The position numbers were made by a program, and so were the translations under genes. The notes beneath the pieces were generated by a model. It was not told the DNA's origin and did not search any database. It saw only the letters and a list, made by a program, of their open reading frames with translations. Shown here one piece after another: positions 27,037 to 36,775 of a stretch of 64,000 bases of DNA (position 1 is the first letter of the stretch; each line of letters begins with the position of its first letter). Source of the stretch: Marinithermus hydrothermalis DSM 14884 (lineage in GTDB: Bacteria; Deinococcota; Deinococci; Deinococcales; Marinithermaceae). Location: assembly GCF_000195335.1 (NCBI RefSeq), contig NC_015387.1, forward strand, positions 1,240,001-1,304,000, read 5' to 3'.

Positions 27037-28817
27037 GCCGCCGCGCCTGGGCGCTTGTGCTTCTGGTCTTCCTGCTGCCCCTCGTCCTGCCCCCCTTCTA
27101 CGTCACGCTCCTGAACTTCACCGCCTTCAACGCCCTCGTCGTCCTGGGGTTGTACCTGCTCACCGGACTGGCCGGCCTCACGAGCTTCGGCCAAGCCGCG
27201 TTCATGGGGGCGGGCGCGTACGCGACCGCCATCGCGACCACCCGGCTGAGCCTGGACCCCTGGCTGGGCCTCGGCCTCGCCGTCCTCACCTCCGGAGCGT
27301 TCGCCTGGGTCCTGGGCGCGATCACCGTACGCCTCAAGGGGCACTACCTCCCCCTCGCCACCATCGCCTGGCAGGTCGCGCTCTTCATCGTCATGGGCAG
27401 CTGGATCACCCTCACCGGGGGCCGCACCGGCCTCACCGACCTGCCCCCCGTCCACCTCCTCGGCCTCGAGCTGCGCACCCCCCAGGCCTTCTACTACCTG
27501 GCTTGGAGCTTCGCCGTGCTCGCCGCGTGGGGCGTGAACAACCTCGTCGCAAGCCGAAGCGGCCGCATGATCCGCGCGCTGCGCGGCGACGCCGTGGCCG
27601 CCGCGAGCTTCGGGGCGAACCCCGCGACCCTCAAGCTCGGCGTCTTCGTCCTGGCTGGTGTCCTTGCGGGCGTTGCGGGCTGGCTCTACGCGCACTTCCT
27701 GCGCTTCGTGAACCCCAGCCCCTTTGGCCTCGAGGCCTCGATCGAGTTCCTCATCATGGGCGTGGTGGGCGGAATCGCCGCGCTGCCCGGGGTGTTTTTG
27801 GGTAGCGCGCTGATCACCGGCCTGGAGAACTGGCTGCAGGACCTTTTGCCGCGCCTGTTCGGGCCGGGCGGGAACTTCGAGATCATCGCGTTCGGGCTGG
27901 TGCTGATCCTGATCCTGCACCGGGCCCCCAAGGGGTTGTGGCACTTCGTGGAAGGCCGGCTCCCCCAGGCCACGCCCCCAAAACCGGAGGGCGAGGGGCT
28001 GGCCGCGCGGCCCAAGCCCGAAGAAAAAAGCGAGGTGCTCCTCGAGGTGCGCCGCCTCACGAAGGCCTTTGGTGGGCTGGTGGCCGTGAACGACCTCTCC
28101 TTCGAGATCCGGCGCGGCGAGATCCTGGGGTTGATCGGCCCGAACGGCGCGGGCAAGACCACGTGCTTCAACCTGATCACCGGGGTGCACCCGGCCACCT
28201 CGGGCGAGGTGCGCTTCAAGGGCCGGCGCATCAGCGGCCACCCGCCCTTCCAGATCGCGCGCCACGGCATCGCCCGTACCTTCCAGCACCCCCACCTCTT
28301 CCCCGAGATGACCCTGCTCGAAAACGCCGCGCTCGGCGTGTACACCCGCACCCGCGCGGGCATGCTGGCCTCGATGCTCCGCCTGGACCGGCACGAGGAG
28401 GCGCGGGCCCTCGCGGAGGCCTGGCGGGCCCTCGAACGCGTGGGGCTCCAGGACCAGGCCTTCGAGAAGGCGGGGCGCCTGCCGCTCGGCCAGCAGCGCC
28501 TCCTGGAGATCGCGCGGGCGCTCGCCGCGGACCCCGAGCTCCTCCTCCTCGACGAGCCCGCTGCCGGGCTGCGCGCCGGGGAGAAGCGCGAGCTCGCCGA
28601 GCTCATCCAGCGGCTGGCGCGCGAAGGGGTTACGGTCCTGCTCGTTGAGCACGACATGGACCTCGTGATGAACCTCGTGGACCGCGTGGTGGTGATGCAT
28701 TACGGCCAAAAACTCGCCGAAGGCACCCCGCGCGAGGTGCAGCAAAACCCCAAGGTGATCGAGGCTTACCTCGGGGGCAGCCTCGAGGAAACCCCCGGCC
28801 CGGGAGGTGCGGCGTGA
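27033..28817 (+). CDS. Fused LivM-like permease and LivG-like ATPase
   Basis: 594 residues in one frame. Residues 1-310 are a LivM-type permease ([48 protein letters not shown] is the EAA-type loop). After a charged linker, residues 330-590 are a LivG-type ATPase with Walker [11 protein letters not shown], signature [15 protein letters not shown], Walker [12 protein letters not shown] and the switch His VEHDMD. In E. coli these are separate proteins. The fusion fixes one ATPase to one permease; LivF-like ATPase comes from the next gene. Start and stop overlap neighbours as ATGA and GTGA. Confidence 0.9.
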   Translation: MSRRAWALVLLVFLLPLVLPPFYVTLLNFTAFNALVVLGLYLLTGLAGLTSFGQAAFMGAGAYATAIATTRLSLDPWLGLGLAVLTSGAFAWVLGAITVRLKGHYLPLATIAWQVALFIVMGSWITLTGGRTGLTDLPPVHLLGLELRTPQAFYYLAWSFAVLAAWGVNNLVASRSGRMIRALRGDAVAAASFGANPATLKLGVFVLAGVLAGVAGWLYAHFLRFVNPSPFGLEASIEFLIMGVVGGIAALPGVFLGSALITGLENWLQDLLPRLFGPGGNFEIIAFGLVLILILHRAPKGLWHFVEGRLPQATPPKPEGEGLAARPKPEEKSEVLLEVRRLTKAFGGLVAVNDLSFEIRRGEILGLIGPNGAGKTTCFNLITGVHPATSGEVRFKGRRISGHPPFQIARHGIARTFQHPHLFPEMTLLENAALGVYTRTRAGMLASMLRLDRHEEARALAEAWRALERVGLQDQAFEKAGRLPLGQQRLLEIARALAADPELLLLDEPAAGLRAGEKRELAELIQRLAREGVTVLLVEHDMDLVMNLVDRVVVMHYGQKLAEGTPREVQQNPKVIEAYLGGSLEETPGPGGAA

Positions 28818-29542
28818 TCCTCGAAGTGGAGAACCTCACGGTGCGTTACGGCGCGGTGGAAGCGGTACGGAACGTCTCCTTCTACGTCGAGGAAGGCGAG
28901 GTGGTGACCCTGATCGGTCCGAACGGCGCGGGCAAGACCACCACCCTGATGGCCCTCGCCGGGCTGCTGCCCGCTGAGGGCCGGGCCACGTACCGCGGCC
29001 GGCCCGCCCTGGGGCGCACCACCGAAGCGCTCGCGGCGGACGGACTGGTCCTCGTTCCCGAAAGGCGCGAGCTGTTCGCCGAACTCACCGTGGAGGACAA
29101 CCTCCTCCTCGGGGCCTTCACCCGCTACCGGCGGGGAGAGCGCAACCTCAAGGCGAGCCTCGAGCACGTGTACGGCCTCTTCCCCCGCCTAGCCGAACGG
29201 CGGCGGCAGCTCGCGGGCACCATGTCCGGCGGGGAGCAGCAGATGCTCGCGATCGGCCGGGCCCTGATGGCCAAGCCCCGGCTGCTGATGCTGGACGAAC
29301 CCAGCCTGGGCCTCGCTCCCCTGATCGTGCAGGAGATCTTCCGCACCCTGGCCCAGCTGAAGCAGCACGGCACCACCATCCTGCTCGTGGAGCAAAACGC
29401 CAAAGCCGCGCTCGCGCTCGCGGACCGCGGGTACGTGCTCGAGACCGGCGAGATCCAGCTCTCCGGACCAGCCGGCGAGCTCGCCCAGGACCCGCGGGTG
29501 CTCGAGTCGTACCTGGGGCTCCGCGCGGGAGGGGAGGCATGA
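28814..29542 (+). CDS. Liv-type ABC transporter ATP-binding protein (LivF-like)
   Basis: 242 residues, the usual LivF length. Walker [11 protein letters not shown], signature [15 protein letters not shown], Walker [14 protein letters not shown] and switch [21 protein letters not shown] are all intact and LivF-like. It pairs with the ATPase half of the preceding fusion to power import. GTG start overlapping the previous stop; ATGA overlap with paaI. Confidence 0.92.
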   Translation: MILEVENLTVRYGAVEAVRNVSFYVEEGEVVTLIGPNGAGKTTTLMALAGLLPAEGRATYRGRPALGRTTEALAADGLVLVPERRELFAELTVEDNLLLGAFTRYRRGERNLKASLEHVYGLFPRLAERRRQLAGTMSGGEQQMLAIGRALMAKPRLLMLDEPSLGLAPLIVQEIFRTLAQLKQHGTTILLVEQNAKAALALADRGYVLETGEIQLSGPAGELAQDPRVLESYLGLRAGGEA

Positions 29543-29907
29543 CGGACGCGTTCTGCGCGCACCTGGGGTTCGAGGTCGTCGCGGTCGGGGAGGGCCAGGC
29601 GCGCCTCGTGGCCCGGGTGCGCCCCGAGCACCTGAACCTGCACGGCTCGGCGCACGGCGGGTTCCTGTACGCGCTGGCGGACGCGGCGTTCGCGTTCGCT
29701 TCGAACAGCCGCGGCAGGCCCGCGGTCGCGCTCAGCGCGCACATCGAGTACTTCCGTCCAGCGCACGAGGGGGATGTGCTCGAGGCCGTCGCCACGGAAA
29801 CCCACCTGGGCCGGCGCGTGGCCACGTACCAAGTGCGGCTCTGTAAGGACACCACGCTCGTCGCCTTGTTCACGGGAACGGTATACCGCATGGAGGAACG
29901 CGCATGA
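29539..29907 (+). CDS. paaI: Hydroxyphenylacetyl-CoA thioesterase PaaI
   Basis: 122 residues, a single hotdog domain. [26 protein letters not shown] carries the catalytic Asp and the helix of the PaaI subgroup. PaaI hydrolyses ring-hydroxylated phenylacetyl-CoA thioesters and frees CoA when the pathway stalls. The overlap with livF-like and thiolase genes puts it firmly in the paa operon. Confidence 0.9.
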   Translation: MTDAFCAHLGFEVVAVGEGQARLVARVRPEHLNLHGSAHGGFLYALADAAFAFASNSRGRPAVALSAHIEYFRPAHEGDVLEAVATETHLGRRVATYQVRLCKDTTLVALFTGTVYRMEERA

Positions 29908-31109
29908 AGGAAGCCTGGATCGTTGAAGCTGTACGCACCCCGATCGGCAAGCACGGCGGGGCCCTCGCCACGGTGCGCCCCGATGACCTCGGCGCGCTCG
30001 TGCTTAAGGCCTTGATGGAACGCTCGGGCGTCCCCATGGAGGACGTGGAGGACGTGTACATGGGGTGTGCCAACCAAGCGGGGGAGGACAACCGCAACGT
30101 CGCCCGCATGAGCTTGCTCCTCGCGGGGTTTCCCGTCGAGGTGGCCGGAACCACGATCAACCGGCTGTGCGGCTCGGGGCTGGACGCGGTCGCGAACGCC
30201 GCGCGGGCCATCATGCTGGGCGAGGCCGACGTCTACATCGGCGCGGGGGTCGAGTCCATGAGCCGCGCCCCCTGGGCGGTCCCTAAGTCCGAGCGCCCCT
30301 TCGCCACCGGGAACCTCACCATGTACGACACCACGCTGGGCTGGCGGTTCGTGAACCCCCGCATGAAGGCCATGTACGGCACCGAGTCCATGGGCGAAAC
30401 CGCGGAGAACCTCGCCCAGGAGTACCGGATTCCCCGCGAAGCGCAGGACGCCTTCGCCCTAAGAAGCCACGAGAAGGCCATCCGGGCGATCGACGCGGGG
30501 CGCTTCAAGGCCGAGATCGTCCCGGTCGAGGTCCGCCTCCGCAAAGAAACCCGCTGGGTGGACACCGACGAAGGCCCCCGCCGCGACACCTCCCTGGAAA
30601 AACTCGCCGCGCTCAGGCCGGTCTTCCGCGAGGGCGGCACCGTCACCGCGGGGAACAGCTCGAGCCTCAACGACGGGGCCGCCGCGGTGCTCGTGGTCTC
30701 CAAGGACTACGCTCAGGCCCACGGCCTCAAGCCGCTCGCCAAGATCCGCAGCATGGCCGTGGCGGGCGTGCCGCCCCGCATCATGGGGATCGGCCCCGTT
30801 CCCGCTACGAAAAAAGCCCTCGAGCGGGCCGGGCTCGGGATGCAGGACCTGGGCTTGATCGAGCTGAACGAGGCCTTCGCCGCGCAGTCCCTCGCCGTGC
30901 TGAGCGAGTGGGGGATGGACCCCGAGGACCCGCGGCTTAACCCGAACGGCGGTGCGATCGCCCTGGGCCACCCCTTGGGGTGCTCGGGCGCGCGGATCCT
31001 GACCACCCTGGTGCACGAGATGCAGCGCCGGAGCGAGGTCGAGTTCGGGCTCGCCACCATGTGCATCGGGGTCGGACAAGGCATCGCGATGGTTGTGGAG
31101 AAGGTGTAG
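29904..31109 (+). CDS. paaJ: Acetyl-CoA acyltransferase / 3-oxoadipyl-CoA thiolase (PaaJ-like)
   Basis: 401 residues, standard thiolase length. The nucleophile Cys89 is in [11 protein letters not shown], the His is in [12 protein letters not shown], and the second Cys in [11 protein letters not shown]. In phenylacetate breakdown it splits 3-oxoadipyl-CoA (and the C8 intermediate) to succinyl-CoA and acetyl-CoA. A general acetyl-CoA acetyltransferase role cannot be excluded from sequence alone; operon position favours PaaJ. Confidence 0.88.
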   Translation: MKEAWIVEAVRTPIGKHGGALATVRPDDLGALVLKALMERSGVPMEDVEDVYMGCANQAGEDNRNVARMSLLLAGFPVEVAGTTINRLCGSGLDAVANAARAIMLGEADVYIGAGVESMSRAPWAVPKSERPFATGNLTMYDTTLGWRFVNPRMKAMYGTESMGETAENLAQEYRIPREAQDAFALRSHEKAIRAIDAGRFKAEIVPVEVRLRKETRWVDTDEGPRRDTSLEKLAALRPVFREGGTVTAGNSSSLNDGAAAVLVVSKDYAQAHGLKPLAKIRSMAVAGVPPRIMGIGPVPATKKALERAGLGMQDLGLIELNEAFAAQSLAVLSEWGMDPEDPRLNPNGGAIALGHPLGCSGARILTTLVHEMQRRSEVEFGLATMCIGVGQGIAMVVEKV

Positions 31110-31120
31110 GAGGAGGCGGT

Positions 31121-32458
31121 ATGTTCAACCCGGAACTGGAGACCTTGCCCCAGAACCAGTTGAGGAAGCTGCAGAACGAGCGGCTGCAGCGCATCGTGCG
31201 GTACGTGTACGAACGGGTCCCGTTCTACCGCGAGGCGTTGGACCGGGCCGGGGTGCGGCCCGAGGAGATCAAGGGCGTCGAGGACCTCCCGAAGCTCCCC
31301 TTCACCCGCAAGCAGGACCTCCGGGATCACTACCCCTTCGGGCTGTTCGCCGTGCCGCGGGAGCAGGTGGCGCGCATCCACGCCTCCAGCGGCACCACCG
31401 GCAAACCCACCGTCGTGGGGTACACCCGGCGGGACCTCGAGGTCTTCGCCGAGGTGAACGCCCGCTCGATCGCCGCGGCGGGCGGGCGGCCCGGGATGCT
31501 CCTGCACAACGCGTACGGGTACGGCCTGTTCACCGGCGGGCTCGGCCTGCATTACGGCGGGGAGAAGCTCGGCATGACCGTGGTGCCGGTCTCGGGCGGG
31601 ATGACCGAGCGGCAGATCACCCTGATCCTGGACTTCAAACCCGACGTGATCTCCTGCACCCCGTCCTACGCCCAGACCCTCGCGGACGAGTTCCGCAAGC
31701 GGGGAGTCAGCCCGGAGGAGATCAGCCTGAAGTACGCCATCCTGGGGGCCGAGCCCTGGACCGAAGCGATCCGCGAAAGCGTCGAGGCGGGGCTCGGCGT
31801 GAAGGCCGTGAACATCTACGGCCTCTCCGAGATCATCGGGCCCGGCGTCAGCCAGGAGTGCCTCGAGGGGCAGGCCGGCAGCCACATCTGGGAGGACCAC
31901 TTCTACCCTGAGGTGGTGGATCCCGACACCGGCGAGCCCCTCCCTGAGGGGAAGGAAGGCGTGCTCGTCTTCACCACGCTGACCAAGGAGGCGATGCCCC
32001 TGTTGCGTTACTGGACGGGGGACATCACCTACCTCACGCGCGAACCCTGCGTCTGCGGGCGCACGCACGTGCGCATGGGCCCCATCCGCGGCCGGACCGA
32101 CGACATGCTGATCATTCGCGGCGTGAACGTCTACCCCACCCAGGTCGAGGAGGTGCTGCGGCTGATCGAGGAACTCGAGCCTCACTACCAGCTCGTCATC
32201 ACCCGGGAGGGCACGCTCGACGAAGTCGAGCTCAAGGTCGAGGTCACCGAGGCGGTCTTCCGGCGGGTGGGCGCGGAGGTGCTTTCCGACGAGGTGGTGG
32301 AGGCCGACCACTACCTGAACCAGCTGCGGGCCAAGGTGCAGCACAAGATCAAGGACACGATCGGCGTGACGATGCGGGTCACGCTGATGGCCCCGGGCAC
32401 GGTCCCGCGGAGCGAGGGCGGGAAGCTGCGCCGCGTGGTGGACCGGCGGAAGCTGTAG
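31121..32458 (+). CDS. paaK: Phenylacetate--CoA ligase
   Basis: 445 residues from the ATG at 31121 (GGAGGAGG upstream), the PaaK length. The adenylation P-loop is IHASSGTTGKPTVVGYTRRDL; GRTDDMLIIRGVNVYPTQVEEVL and the C-terminal Lys in RSEGGKLRRVVDRRKL are typical of the family. It activates phenylacetate to phenylacetyl-CoA with ATP, the entry step of the aerobic paa pathway. Its presence shows the operon handles phenylacetate, not only 4-hydroxyphenylacetate. Confidence 0.95.
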   Translation: MFNPELETLPQNQLRKLQNERLQRIVRYVYERVPFYREALDRAGVRPEEIKGVEDLPKLPFTRKQDLRDHYPFGLFAVPREQVARIHASSGTTGKPTVVGYTRRDLEVFAEVNARSIAAAGGRPGMLLHNAYGYGLFTGGLGLHYGGEKLGMTVVPVSGGMTERQITLILDFKPDVISCTPSYAQTLADEFRKRGVSPEEISLKYAILGAEPWTEAIRESVEAGLGVKAVNIYGLSEIIGPGVSQECLEGQAGSHIWEDHFYPEVVDPDTGEPLPEGKEGVLVFTTLTKEAMPLLRYWTGDITYLTREPCVCGRTHVRMGPIRGRTDDMLIIRGVNVYPTQVEEVLRLIEELEPHYQLVITREGTLDEVELKVEVTEAVFRRVGAEVLSDEVVEADHYLNQLRAKVQHKIKDTIGVTMRVTLMAPGTVPRSEGGKLRRVVDRRKL

Positions 32459-32467
32459 GGAGGAGGC

Positions 32468-32902
32468 ATGAAACCCATCCCTATCGGGTACCAGGCCGTC
32501 TTCGAAACCGTGGTCACTCCTGAGATGACGGTGGATTTCGAGGAACTTGGCAAGGTGCACCCCGTGTACGCCACGTACTGGATGACCAAGCACATGGAGC
32601 TCGCGGGGCGGAAGATCATCCTGCCGTTCCTCGAGGAGGGCGAGGACGGGATCGGGCACGAGGTCGAGGTGCGCCACCTCGCCTCGGCCCTCCCCGGCAT
32701 GCGGGTCAAGATCGTGGCCGAACACCTCCGCACCGAAGGGAACCGCGTGTACGCCGCGTGCCGCGCCTACAACGAGCTCGGGGACCTGATCGGCGAGGGG
32801 CGGACCACCCAGGTGATCCTGCCCAAGGCGAAGATCCAGGCCGCCTTTGATAAGCTGAGAGCGCGCTGGGAATCGCAGAAAACGGAGGTGAACCGTGGTT
32901 AA
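32468..32902 (+). CDS. FlK-like hotdog thioesterase family protein
   Basis: 144 residues with the motif VHPVYATYWMTKHMELAGRKIILPFLEEGEDGIGHEVEVRH, which resembles the FlK-type (fluoroacetyl-CoA thioesterase-like) hotdog fold. It is distinct from PaaI upstream, so the operon carries two thioesterases of different types. Role unknown; removal of a toxic or dead-end acyl-CoA made by the pathway is a reasonable guess. 9 bp after paaK. Confidence 0.75.
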   Translation: MKPIPIGYQAVFETVVTPEMTVDFEELGKVHPVYATYWMTKHMELAGRKIILPFLEEGEDGIGHEVEVRHLASALPGMRVKIVAEHLRTEGNRVYAACRAYNELGDLIGEGRTTQVILPKAKIQAAFDKLRARWESQKTEVNRG

Positions 32903-33200
32903 GTTGGTCGCACTCTACAAGAAACCGGAAGACGTCGAAGCGTTCCTCAAGCACTACCGCGAGGTACACACCCCCCTGGTGAAGAAGACCCCGGGCCTCG
33001 AGCGGCTCGAGGTCAGCATGATCAAGGCGGACGCCTTCGGGGGCGAGCCCCCGTACTTCATGATGGCGGAGATGTACTACCGCGACTGGGAGACCTTCAA
33101 CGCGGCGATGAAGTCCGAGGAGAACAAGGCCGCGGGCAAGGACCTCATGAGCTTCGCCAAGGGGCTCGTCACCCTGTTGGTCGCCGAGGTCGAGGAGTAA
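32895..33200 (+). CDS. EthD family protein
   Basis: 101 residues, a dimeric ferredoxin-like barrel of the EthD type (VKLVALYKKPEDVEAFLKHYREVHTPLVKKTPGL near the N-terminus). EthD proteins accompany some cytochrome P450 and aromatic pathways; their chemistry is mostly unknown, though relatives are heme-binding or cyclase-like. GTG start, overlapping the previous gene by 8 bp. Its place in a paa operon points to a helper role in ring metabolism. Confidence 0.8.
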   Translation: MVKLVALYKKPEDVEAFLKHYREVHTPLVKKTPGLERLEVSMIKADAFGGEPPYFMMAEMYYRDWETFNAAMKSEENKAAGKDLMSFAKGLVTLLVAEVEE

Positions 33201-33202
33201 GG

Positions 33203-33640
33203 TTGCGGGTCCGGCGGAGCGCCCACGCGCTCATCGTTCGTGAGGGGAAGCTGCTCGTGGTGCGGGAAGCCATGGGGTACTGGAGCCTGCCGGGCGGCGG
33301 GGCGCGGCCCGGCGAACCCCTCCTCGCGGCGCTCGAGCGCGAAGTATGGGAGGAGACGGGGTGCCGCGTGGTGCACCCTAGCCTCCTTGCCCTCGTGGAG
33401 CACCCCATGTTCCCGAACACCCCGCACGCCGCGTGGGTGCTCTCCGCCCGCTTCGAGGCCGGGCTCGTGGGCGAGCCGGTCCCGGGCCCGGACGTTCAGA
33501 AGCTCGCCTGGGTTCCGCTCGAGACGGCCGCCGCGTGGCTCAGCCAAGGCCATCCGCACCCCGAGGTGTGGGCGCAGGTCGCGGCGTACGCGCGCGGGGA
33601 GGGGCGCGGGTACTTCGGCCCGGCGGCCCGGACCTCATGA
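33203..33640 (+). CDS. NUDIX hydrolase
   Basis: 145 residues with a complete Nudix box: GGGARPGEPLLAALE then REVWEETGCRV, giving the GX5EX7REUXEEXGU pattern. TTG start 2 bp after the EthD gene. Nudix enzymes split nucleoside diphosphates linked to another group. In a CoA-thioester operon a CoA or ADP-linked substrate is possible, but that is speculation. Confidence 0.85.
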   Translation: MRVRRSAHALIVREGKLLVVREAMGYWSLPGGGARPGEPLLAALEREVWEETGCRVVHPSLLALVEHPMFPNTPHAAWVLSARFEAGLVGEPVPGPDVQKLAWVPLETAAAWLSQGHPHPEVWAQVAAYARGEGRGYFGPAARTS

Positions 33641-33652
33641 CGGGAGGACGAG

Positions 33653-34426
33653 ATGTACGAGAACCTCATCGTGGAGACGCTCGAGGGCGGCGTGGGGCTC
33701 ATTCGCATCCACCGGCCCAAGCGCCTCAACGCCCTGAACCAGGCCACCATGGACGAGATCGTCCGCGCAGTACGCGCGTTTGAAGCGGATGACGCGGTGC
33801 GCGCGATCGTCCTCACGGGGGACGAGCGGGCGTTCGCCGCGGGCGCGGACGTCACCGAGATGGACGGCGCGAACGTGCCGGAGATGCTCTCCGGGTACCG
33901 CTTCGAGCAGTGGGAGACCCTCCGGCGCACCACGAAACCCTTGATCGCCGCGGTCTCGGGGTTCGCGCTCGGGGGCGGGCTCGAGCTCGCGATGCTGTGC
34001 GACATCATCGTAGCCTCGGAGACCGCGCGGCTCGGCCAGCCCGAGATCAACCTCGGGATCATGCCGGGGGCGGGCGGCACGCAACGGCTCACGCGGCAGG
34101 TGGGCAAGTACCTCGCGATGGAGATGGTCCTCACGGGGCGCATGCTCACCGCGGAGGAGGCGTACCGTCACGGCCTGGTGAACCGGGTCGTCCCGGTCGA
34201 GTTCTACCTGGAGGAAGCCATCCAGATCGCGCGGGAGATCGCGAAGAAAGCCCCGGTGGCGGTGCGCCTGGCCAAGGACGCGATCCTCAAGGCAGAGGAC
34301 ACGCCGCTCGAGGTGGGCCTCGCGTACGAGCGCCACAACTTCTACCTGCTCTTCGGCACCGAGGACAAGCAAGAAGGGATCCGCGCTTTCCTCGAGAAGC
34401 GCAAGCCCGAATGGAAAGGGAGGTAG
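33653..34426 (+). CDS. paaF: Enoyl-CoA hydratase (PaaF-like)
   Basis: 257 residues, crotonase fold. The oxyanion-hole motifs DERAFAAGADVTEM and SGFALGGGLELAMLCDIIVAS are present, and both catalytic Glu positions are retained (INLGIMPGAGGTQRL contains the second). It would hydrate 2,3-dehydroadipyl-CoA in the lower paa pathway or act in general beta-oxidation. Two bp before the next gene. Confidence 0.88.
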   Translation: MYENLIVETLEGGVGLIRIHRPKRLNALNQATMDEIVRAVRAFEADDAVRAIVLTGDERAFAAGADVTEMDGANVPEMLSGYRFEQWETLRRTTKPLIAAVSGFALGGGLELAMLCDIIVASETARLGQPEINLGIMPGAGGTQRLTRQVGKYLAMEMVLTGRMLTAEEAYRHGLVNRVVPVEFYLEEAIQIAREIAKKAPVAVRLAKDAILKAEDTPLEVGLAYERHNFYLLFGTEDKQEGIRAFLEKRKPEWKGR

Positions 34427-34428
34427 GG

Positions 34429-35877
34429 ATGCTAAACGAGACGAAAGCCTTCTTGGACCGGCCTAAGAAGCTCTACATTGGCGGCGAGTGGGTGGACGGC
34501 GAGGGCACCTTCCCCACCCATAACCCCGCGACCGGGGAGGTGCTGGCCGAGGTCCCGTACGGCGGTCAGGCCGCAGTGCACCAGGCGGTCGAGGCCGCGC
34601 GCGCGGCCTTCCCGGGCTGGAGCCAGCTCCCACCCCTCGAGCGCAGCCGGTGGCTGAACCGGATCGCCGACGCGATCGAGGCGCACGCGGACGAGCTCGC
34701 GGAGATCGAAACCCTGGATAACGGCAAGCCCATCCGCGAGTCCCGGCGGGGGGATATTCCCCTCGCGGCGATGCATTTCAGGTACTACGCGGGCCTCGCC
34801 CCCACCGTAGGCGGACGGACCGTGCCGGTGAGCGCGCCCGGCGTGTTCAACTACACGCTGCGCGAACCGGTGGGCGTGGTGGGCGCGATCGTCCCCTGGA
34901 ACTTCCCCCTGCTCATCGCGACCTGGAAGCTCGCCCCCGCCCTCGCCGCGGGGTGCACGGTGGTCCTCAAGCCCGCCGAGGAGACGCCCCTCACCGCGCT
35001 GCGCCTCGCGGAGATCCTCGAGGAAATCGGGTTCCCCAAGGGCGTGGTCAACGTCGTGACCGGGGACGGCCAGACCGGCGCGAAGCTCGTCCAGCACCCC
35101 GGGGTGGACAAGATCACCTTCACCGGCAGCACCGAGGTCGGCAAGATCATCATGCGCGAGGCCGCGGACCGCATCGCGCGGGTCTCCCTCGAGCTCGGCG
35201 GCAAGTCCGCGAACATCGTGTTCGAGGACGCGGACCTCGACGCGGCCGTGAAAGGCGCGGGGATCGGGATCTTCTACAATCAAGGCCAGCTCTGCACCGC
35301 GGGGAGCCGCATCCTGGTGCAAAAAAGCGTCCTCGAGCCGTTCCTCGAACGATTCAAGGCACGCGCCGCGAAGGTCAAGCTCGGGCCCGGCCTTGAAAAA
35401 GACACCACGATGGGCCCCCTGGTGAGCGCCGAGCACCGCCAACGCGTCCTCTCGTACGTGGAGGCCGGCAAGGCCGAGGGCGGCGAGCTCCTCTTGGGCG
35501 GCACCCCCCGCGACCCCGGGTACTTCCTCGAGCCCACCCTCTTCCTCGCAACCCGCACGGACCACAAGATCGTGCAGGAGGAGATCTTCGGTCCGGTCGC
35601 GGCGATCATCCCGTTTGAGGACGAGGAGGAGGCCGTCCGGATCGCGAACGATACCCGTTACGGCCTCGCCGGGGGGGTCTGGACACGCGACGTGGCCCGC
35701 GCGCACCGGGTCGCGAAACAGATCCGCACCGGCACAATCTGGGTCAACAGCTACAACCTGTTCGACCCGGCCTCGCCGTTCGGGGGGTACAAGGAGTCCG
35801 GGTTCGGCCGCGAGATGGGTGAGGAAGCCCTCGAGCTCTACACCGAAGTTAAGTCGGTGTGGGTGAACCTGCGCTAG
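34429..35877 (+). CDS. Aldehyde dehydrogenase of the paa operon
   Basis: 482 residues from the ATG at 34429, which follows GGGAGGTAGGG; the open frame upstream overlaps paaF and is not family-like. Glu in LELGGKSANIVF, Cys in FYNQGQLCTAGSRIL, NAD loop in FTGSTEVGKII are intact, matching the class of phenylacetaldehyde and betaine-aldehyde type enzymes. It could make phenylacetate from phenylacetaldehyde, or oxidise the open-ring semialdehyde that PaaZ handles in E. coli (no PaaZ fusion is seen here). Sequence alone does not decide. Confidence 0.85.
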   Translation: MLNETKAFLDRPKKLYIGGEWVDGEGTFPTHNPATGEVLAEVPYGGQAAVHQAVEAARAAFPGWSQLPPLERSRWLNRIADAIEAHADELAEIETLDNGKPIRESRRGDIPLAAMHFRYYAGLAPTVGGRTVPVSAPGVFNYTLREPVGVVGAIVPWNFPLLIATWKLAPALAAGCTVVLKPAEETPLTALRLAEILEEIGFPKGVVNVVTGDGQTGAKLVQHPGVDKITFTGSTEVGKIIMREAADRIARVSLELGGKSANIVFEDADLDAAVKGAGIGIFYNQGQLCTAGSRILVQKSVLEPFLERFKARAAKVKLGPGLEKDTTMGPLVSAEHRQRVLSYVEAGKAEGGELLLGGTPRDPGYFLEPTLFLATRTDHKIVQEEIFGPVAAIIPFEDEEEAVRIANDTRYGLAGGVWTRDVARAHRVAKQIRTGTIWVNSYNLFDPASPFGGYKESGFGREMGEEALELYTEVKSVWVNLR

Positions 35878-35888
35878 AGGGGGACGGG

Positions 35889-36653
35889 ATGCTGCAGCAA
35901 GCCTTGGAGAACGGGGTGCTCACCCTGACCCTGAACCGGCCCGAGTCCCTGAACGCCTTCACGAGCGAGCTGCTCGACGCGCTGGCCGACGCGCTTAAGG
36001 AAGCCGGAAAGAACGAGGCGGTGCGCGCCGTGGTGATCACCGGGGCCGGGCGGGGCTTCTCGGCGGGGCAGGACCTCAAGGAGTTCCAGGGGCGCGAGCC
36101 CGCGTTCCGGCAACACCTCCGGCACTACAACCGGGTGATCGAACGCATCGCGACCCTGGATAAACCGGTGATCGCCGCGGTGAACGGCGTCGCGGCCGGG
36201 GCGGGCCTGTCCCTCGCGCTGGCCTGCGACCTGCGCGTGGCCTCCAGCGCGGCCGTGTTCATCACGGCGTTTAGCCGGATCGCGCTGGTGCCTGACTCGG
36301 GCATGACGTACACCCTGCCGCGAATCGTGGGGTACGCGAAGGCCTACGAGCTCCTCACCCTCTCCCCCAAACTCTCCGCGGAGGAGGCCCTGGCCCTGGG
36401 CCTCGTCAACCGGGTCTTCCCCGAGGCGGCGTTCGCCGAAAAGGCCCGGGCGTTCGCGGAGGAGATCGCCCAGGGTCCCACCAAGAGCTACGCCCTCATC
36501 AAACGCCTCCTCAAGAAAAGCGCCGCAGCCACGCTGGAGGAGGTCCTCGAGTACGAGGCGTACATGCAGGAACTGACCGGGCGGAGCGAGGATCATAAGG
36601 AGGGCGTGCAGGCCTTCCTGGAAAAACGCGCGCCGGAGTTCAAGGGACGCTAG
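35889..36653 (+). CDS. paaG: 1,2-epoxyphenylacetyl-CoA isomerase (PaaG-like)
   Basis: 254 residues, crotonase fold. GRGFSAGQDLKEF and VNGVAAGAGLSLALACDLRVAS form the oxyanion hole, and IALVPDSGMTYTLPRIVG carries Asp where hydratases have Glu, as in PaaG isomerases. PaaG turns the ring epoxide of phenylacetyl-CoA into an oxepin. Its substrate is made by the PaaABCE epoxidase, whose genes are not in this window. Last gene of the operon, followed by a terminator. Confidence 0.88.
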   Translation: MLQQALENGVLTLTLNRPESLNAFTSELLDALADALKEAGKNEAVRAVVITGAGRGFSAGQDLKEFQGREPAFRQHLRHYNRVIERIATLDKPVIAAVNGVAAGAGLSLALACDLRVASSAAVFITAFSRIALVPDSGMTYTLPRIVGYAKAYELLTLSPKLSAEEALALGLVNRVFPEAAFAEKARAFAEEIAQGPTKSYALIKRLLKKSAAATLEEVLEYEAYMQELTGRSEDHKEGVQAFLEKRAPEFKGR

Positions 36654-36660
36654 CCGCCCG

Positions 36661-36700
36661 CACCCCCTCGGGGCCCCGGGGCTCCCGGGGGGGTGTTGTT
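36661..36700 (+). terminator. Intrinsic terminator of the paa operon
   Basis: A long GC-rich hairpin (arms CACCCCCTCGGG and CCCGGGGGGGTG with one wobble) followed by TTGTT, 7 bp after the paaG stop. Confidence 0.75.
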
Positions 36701-36727
36701 GGCGCATCCCGGCGAAAGGTGTAAGAC
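36699..36727 (+). promoter_or_regulatory. Promoter of the secreted-protein gene
   Basis: TTGGCG (36699-36704), 17 bp, TAAGAC (36722-36727). A Shine-Dalgarno GGAGG at 36766-36770 precedes the ATG at 36776. Confidence 0.5.
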
Positions 36728-36775
36728 TGAACCATGCGGGGAAGGCGTTTCCCCATTGCTTCGCCGGAGGTAACG

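Noticed and set aside
33910-34428. Extension of the paa aldehyde dehydrogenase to 655 codons
   Set aside because: It overlaps paaF out of frame; the ATG at 34429 has a strong ribosome-binding site and begins at the usual ALDH N-terminus.
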